Shown piece after piece: positions 8,583 through 12,598 of a DNA stretch of 12,598 nt. How positions within the stretch are numbered: position 1 is the stretch's first letter; every line of letters begins with the position of its first letter. The notes under the pieces are model-generated. The model had not been told where the DNA came from and did not search any database. It saw nothing but the letters and a program-made list of their open reading frames with translations. The stretch is from Buchnera aphidicola (Melaphis rhois). GTDB taxonomy: Bacteria > Pseudomonadota > Gammaproteobacteria > Enterobacterales > Enterobacteriaceae. The DNA is taken from the NCBI RefSeq assembly GCF_005080745.1, contig NZ_CP033004.1, positions 441,412 through 454,009 on the forward strand, given 5' to 3'. The position numbers and the translations under genes are program-made.

Positions 8583-8629
8583 ACTTCATTTACCTTTGAT
8601 TTATTTTTTTAATAAAACTATATATTTCT

Positions 8630-9728
8630 TTAAAAACCACGTATCAAACTAGACTTAATAAACAAATCTAAATTTCCATCTAAAACAGATTGTACATCAT
8701 TTATTTCTATTCCTGTTCTTAAATCTTTAATTTTAGAACTATCTAATATATATGAACGTATTTGATTTCCCCATCTTATATCTGACTTTTGATTGTTAAG
8801 AAGTTTTTTTTCATTTTTCTTTTTATTTACAGTCATTTCATATAACTTTGCTTTTATTTGCTTTAATGCTATATCTTTGTTTTTATGTTGAGAACGACTA
8901 CTTTGAGATTGAGTTACTAATCCTGAAGGAATATGTGTAATTCGGACAGCTGATTCAGTTTTATTTATATGTTGACCTCCAGCTCCAGAAGCTCGATACA
9001 CGTCAATCTTCAGATCACAAGAATTAATTTTAACTTGTATAGAATTGTCAATATCAGGATAAACAAAAGCAGAAGAAAAAGAAGTATGACGTTGATTATT
9101 AGAATTAAATGGACTTTTTCTTACTAAACGATGAATACCTGTTTCAGTTCGAAGCCATCCAAAAGCATACTTCCCTAATATTTTTATTGTAGCAGATTTT
9201 ATTCCGACTATTTCTCCATATGTTATTTCAATAATTTCTGTTTTGAATCCTTTGAAATCAGCCCATTTTAAATACATTCGAAATAACATATTAGCCCAAT
9301 CTTGAGCTTCTGTCCCTCCGGAACCAGATTGTATATCCAAATAACAATTTAAATAATCGTTTTTTTTTGAAAAAATAGAATGTAATTCTAATTTACTAAT
9401 AACATTATCTAATTTATTTAATTCATCAACAATATCACATAATAAGTTTTGATTATTTTCTTTAATCGATAACGCTAAAATCTCTACTATTCCTTTTAAA
9501 TCCATACTTATTCTATCTATAACAGAAATACAAGAAACTAATGTACTCTTTTCTCGATTTAAACTAGATACTAAACTTGGACTCTTCCATGTTTCAGGTA
9601 ACTCTAGTTTATGATTAATTTTTAATAACTTATTATTTTTTTTATTATAGTCAAAGAAACTCCTTTAATCTATTTAACTTATCAAAACAAACTTGAATTC
9701 GACGCTGTATCAAATTAATTTCATTCAT
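8630..9728 (-). CDS. prfB: Peptide chain release factor 2 (programmed +1 frameshift)
   Basis: RF2 recognises UGA and UAA in the ribosomal A site and triggers peptidyl-tRNA hydrolysis. The gene is read in two frames. Codons 1-25 start at the ATG at 9728 (MNEIN..., E. coli MFEIN...) and end CTT, followed by in-frame TGA (9653-9651). A +1 shift then reads GAC at 9652-9650 and continues to the TAA ending at 8630. The total is 25 + 49 + 291 = 365 residues, exactly the E. coli RF2 length, so SPF (205-207, the stop-codon-reading tripeptide) and GGQ (250-252, catalytic) fall at the E. coli numbers. A caller that ignores the shift would begin at the internal ATG at 9505 and lose the first 74 residues. 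Residue 246 is Ala. Expression should be autoregulated through the UGA. Homopolymers A9 and A8 lie in the 5' third. It lies upstream of lysS. Confidence 0.97.
9650..9665 (-). promoter_or_regulatory. RF2 programmed frameshift site
   Basis: On the coding strand this reads AAGGAG-TTT-CTT-TGA-C. It contains an internal Shine-Dalgarno-like AAGGAG (9665-9660), a 3-nt spacer, the slippery CTT (9656-9654), the in-frame stop TGA (9653-9651) and the following C (9650) that makes UGA a weak terminator. Elements, order and spacing equal those of E. coli prfB (AGGGGG-TAT-CTT-TGA-C), with the stop likewise at codon 26. Low RF2 leads to a pause at UGA and a shift to make more RF2; high RF2 terminates the 25-residue peptide. 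Confidence 0.96.
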
Positions 9729-10021
9729 TATTCAATTATCTCTCAATTATATTTTTAAAATATTAAATGTTTTTTAAAACTAAAAATAAAACATAAATCT
9801 TATATAACAATATTATATATACTTATCCGATATATAAAATATTGCAAAATACGTTGAATTTAAAATAGTTTAATACTAGACTGATAAACAATTTAGATTA
9901 AAATTTTATATAATAACATACCTATTTCATTAATTTACTTATACATAGATAAATATAGATATATATCGATCTCAAAATTTAAAATAAATGCCTATCTTAT
10001 TGATATAAATTAAGAAAAATT
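9729..10021. other. prfB-ygfZ divergent intergenic region
   Basis: A 293-bp AT-rich spacer that must hold the promoters of both prfB and ygfZ. A GAGAG stretch 11 nt upstream of the prfB ATG is a weak, distant Shine-Dalgarno candidate. There is a 10-bp palindrome GATATATATC at 9958-9967 in a run of ATAGATA-like repeats. I see no remnant of recJ, which precedes prfB in E. coli, and no RNA gene. Confidence 0.5.
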
Positions 10022-10984
10022 ATGACAACATTACAGTATATAAGTAATTATCCATCATATTTCTTCAAAGAAGATATCATACTAATGGAACTAAACGATT
10101 GGATATTAACAACAATAACAGGCAGTGATAGCAAAAACTATTTGCAAAACAAAATAACTATCAATATAAATTCAATAAATAAAAATAATCATATGTTATG
10201 TGCTCATTGTAATATTAATGGAAAAGTATGGAGTAACTTACGTCTATTTCGACTTAACGAAACTAGTTATATGTACCTTCAAAGAAAAAGTATATCAAAT
10301 AAGCAAATTCAAGAATTTAAAAAATATTCTATTTTCTCTAACATAACTATATGTAATAAAGCTGATCTATATTTACTAGGAATTATAGGAACATCAGTAA
10401 AAAAACGATTATCACAGTATTTTAAAAAATTACCAAATAAAAATTTACCTGTGTATTACCAAAATGAAATTATTTTATTATGGTTCAGTGATCCATTTGA
10501 AAGGTTTTTGTTAATTTCCGAAAAAAATAACATTATTTTAAAAAAAATATTGAAATTGACTAAAATAATACATGATAGTAATTTATGGTTAGCTCTAGAT
10601 ATTTCTTGTAAATATCCCATAATTGATAAAGAAATGAGTGGAAAATTTCTTCCACAATCTTTAAACTTAGAAAATCTTAACGGTTTAGACTTTAAAAAAG
10701 GATGTTATTATGGTCAAGAAATGGTTTCTAAAGCACAATTTAAAAAGTTAAATAAATATAACTTGTATTGGTTAATTGGAGAATCAAATCGAATTGTGCA
10801 CATAGGAGAAAGAATAGAAATTGAAGATAATAAAGAATGGCGAAAAGTAGGGTACATTTTAGCTGTTTCTAGAATAAATGAAACAACAATATGGATTCAA
10901 GCAATATTAAGAAAAAATATTACAGTAAATAATATAATACGTATCGAAAACGATTTAAATAATAACTTGTATGTACAAACATAA
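10022..10984 (+). CDS. ygfZ: YgfZ, folate-binding Fe-S cluster maintenance protein
   Basis: Member of the GcvT-like/COG0354 family that binds folate and supports synthesis or repair of iron-sulfur enzymes. In E. coli its loss lowers the activity of several Fe-S proteins, including the tRNA-modifying enzyme MiaB. The product has 320 residues (E. coli 326) and carries the family signature KGCYYGQE (226-233), including the conserved cysteine C228 at the E. coli position. Other conserved blocks are LMELNDWILTTITGSDS, AHCNINGKVWSNLRLFR and FLPQSLNLENLNGLDFKKG. The ATG at 10022 aligns exactly with the E. coli start (LMTLDDW and LMELNDW both begin at residue 21). The family core is kept, although the middle third is more divergent and Lys/Asn/Ile-rich than in E. 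coli. It is divergent from prfB and followed on the same strand by miaB after 136 bp. Confidence 0.93.
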   Translation: MTTLQYISNYPSYFFKEDIILMELNDWILTTITGSDSKNYLQNKITININSINKNNHMLCAHCNINGKVWSNLRLFRLNETSYMYLQRKSISNKQIQEFKKYSIFSNITICNKADLYLLGIIGTSVKKRLSQYFKKLPNKNLPVYYQNEIILLWFSDPFERFLLISEKNNIILKKILKLTKIIHDSNLWLALDISCKYPIIDKEMSGKFLPQSLNLENLNGLDFKKGCYYGQEMVSKAQFKKLNKYNLYWLIGESNRIVHIGERIEIEDNKEWRKVGYILAVSRINETTIWIQAILRKNITVNNIIRIENDLNNNLYVQT

Positions 10985-11120
10985 AGTAACTTCTATTCAA
11001 AATGTTATATTCACATAAAATTCTATAATATATACAAATTACGAGCTTATAACATATTTAAATATACAATATATACTATAATTTATTAACTCAATATATT
11101 TACTCTTGTACAATAATATT

Positions 11121-12461
11121 ATGACTAAAGATACTATATATATAAAAACATGGGGGTGTCAAATGAATGAATACGATTCATCTATGATTACCCAATTACT
11201 ATTAAATAAATATCATTTTAAAAAAACTAATATTCCTGAATTAGCTAATATTCTAATCCTTAATACTTGTTCTATTCGCGAAAAAGCACAAGAAAAAGTT
11301 TTTCACCAACTAGGAAGATGGAGAAAATTAAAAGAAAAAAATCCTGCAATAATTATTGCAGTAGGAGGGTGTGTTGCTGTACAGGAAGGAGAAGAAATTT
11401 ATAAACGAGCAAATTATGTTGATATTGTTTTTGGAACACAAACATTACACAAACTGCCAGAAATGATAAAACAAGTCAAAAATAAAAATAAACATATCAT
11501 TGATATTACATTTCCTGTAATCGAGAAATTTGACTTTATTGAATATCCTAAATTCCCAGGAGTAACAGCTTACGTAACAATAATAGAAGGTTGTAATAAA
11601 TTTTGTTCATTTTGTATTGTACCTTATACAAGAGGTCATGAAATTAGTCGACCGGTCGATGAACTATTATTAGAAATTTCTATACTAGCTGAAAGGGGAG
11701 TACGAGAAGTTAATTTATTAGGTCAAAACGTTAATGCGTATAAAGGAAAAACTTTTGACGGGAAAATCTGCCAATTCTCAGAATTATTAAGATTAGTGGC
11801 ATTAATAGACGGAATTGATAGAATTAGATTTACAACTAGTAATCCTATTGAATTTACTGACGACATCATTGATGTGTATTCAGATACTAAAAAAGTAGTT
11901 AGTTTCCTTCATTTACCAGTACAAAGTGGATCTGATCGAATATTAAAAATGATGAAAAGAGCTCATAATGTTAAAGAATATAAAGACATTATTAAAAAAA
12001 TAATTAAGGCTCGTCCGAATATTCAAATTAGTTCAGATTTCATTGTTGGATTTCCAGGAGAAACTCAAGAAGACTTTGAAAAAACATTACAACTAATTAA
12101 AGAAATTAATTTTGATGCTAGCTTTAGTTTTATTTATTCTTCACGTCCAGGTACACCAGCATCAGATTTATTAGACACCATATCTATAGAGGAAAAAAAG
12201 AAAAGACTTTATGTACTTCAAAATCTAATTAAACAAAATACAAAAATATGGAATGAAAAAATGCTGGGAAGTATACAAACAGTTCTCATAGAAGGACCAT
12301 CACATAAGAATCCAATGGAATTATCAGGACGAACAGAAAATAATCGCATAGTAAACTTCGAGGGTAAACCTAATATGATAGGACATTTCATCAATTTAAA
12401 AATTACTAAAATAAACTCAAACTCTCTTAGAGGACATTATTCAAAAAAATTTAATAACTAA
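11121..12461 (+). CDS. miaB: tRNA-2-methylthio-N6-dimethylallyladenosine synthase
   Basis: Radical-SAM methylthiotransferase that converts i6A37 to ms2i6A37 in tRNAs reading UNN codons. It has three domains: an N-terminal UPF0004 domain with cluster ligands C13, C50 and C84; a radical-SAM domain with the CxxxCxxC triad C158, C162, C165 in [10 protein letters not shown]; and a TRAM domain ([16 protein letters not shown] onward). The 446 residues compare with 474 in E. coli; the shortfall is the E. coli tail after the TRAM domain, absent here. I place the start at the ATG at 11121 ([22 protein letters not shown]. coli [20 protein letters not shown]). The frame opens further upstream only at a TTG (11106). 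In E. coli miaB is followed by ybeZ-ybeY, but the window ends before any such gene. Confidence 0.97.
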   Translation: MTKDTIYIKTWGCQMNEYDSSMITQLLLNKYHFKKTNIPELANILILNTCSIREKAQEKVFHQLGRWRKLKEKNPAIIIAVGGCVAVQEGEEIYKRANYVDIVFGTQTLHKLPEMIKQVKNKNKHIIDITFPVIEKFDFIEYPKFPGVTAYVTIIEGCNKFCSFCIVPYTRGHEISRPVDELLLEISILAERGVREVNLLGQNVNAYKGKTFDGKICQFSELLRLVALIDGIDRIRFTTSNPIEFTDDIIDVYSDTKKVVSFLHLPVQSGSDRILKMMKRAHNVKEYKDIIKKIIKARPNIQISSDFIVGFPGETQEDFEKTLQLIKEINFDASFSFIYSSRPGTPASDLLDTISIEEKKKRLYVLQNLIKQNTKIWNEKMLGSIQTVLIEGPSHKNPMELSGRTENNRIVNFEGKPNMIGHFINLKITKINSNSLRGHYSKKFNN

Positions 12462-12598
12462 TTTTAAAAATAACCTATTTTAAATAAATAATATATTAAA
12501 TAAAATAAAATTCGATATAAAATCGTACATAATATTCTTATTAATACACATAAAAGAATTGATAAAATGTAAAAAATTTTTTATTATATTATTAATAA

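Noticed and set aside
9506..9650. prfB 5' end as a disrupted or truncated pseudogene
   Set aside because: The apparent break is the canonical programmed frameshift; joining the frames gives the exact E. coli RF2 length.
12462..12598. Start of a downstream gene (ybeZ/ybeY-like) or a terminator around the A6T6 palindrome at 12571-12582
   Set aside because: Only very short open frames occur; A6T6 has no G/C stem and is expected in such AT-rich DNA.

Overview
The window is a very AT-rich stretch of bacterial chromosome. Its ten genes all match Escherichia coli genes closely along their length, and its spacers are short, A/T-dominated and empty. There are no mobile elements, tRNAs, rRNAs or CRISPR arrays. 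This combination (gammaproteobacterial core genes, extreme AT bias, nearly full-length proteins, no transcription factors) fits a reduced insect endosymbiont, most likely Buchnera aphidicola of aphids. The host aphid cannot be identified from the sequence alone.

Layout: engB (-) and typA (+) diverge from a 280-bp spacer. typA then converges on a long minus-strand series, which reads in transcription order prfB, lysS, lysA, lgt, thyA, gmk. A 293-bp spacer separates prfB from the divergent plus-strand pair ygfZ and miaB. The last 137 bases hold no gene I can support.

How the genes work together: most serve translation. EngB and TypA are ribosome-associated GTPases, RF2 (prfB) terminates at UGA/UAA, LysS charges tRNA-Lys, and MiaB modifies A37 of tRNAs with help from YgfZ in Fe-S metabolism. 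LysA makes lysine from meso-diaminopimelate, so the product used by LysS is encoded beside it. ThyA and Gmk supply dTMP and GDP. Lgt attaches lipid to lipoproteins. The prfB-lysS and lgt-thyA neighbour pairs are also adjacent in E. coli.

No wholly new system is evident. The best signals are: an intact programmed +1 frameshift that splits prfB (a naive frame call misses its first 74 residues); a gene order that, from memory of other Buchnera, suggests an in-place inversion of the ygfZ-to-thyA block; long homopolymers in prfB, lgt and ygfZ that may make transcripts heterogeneous; and a dyad in the engB-typA divergent spacer. Five start sites differ from the longest open frames. For engB and miaB the longest frame begins at TTG while a downstream ATG fits the family. 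For gmk and lgt an internal ATG aligns exactly with the E. coli start. For prfB the true start lies upstream of the frameshift.
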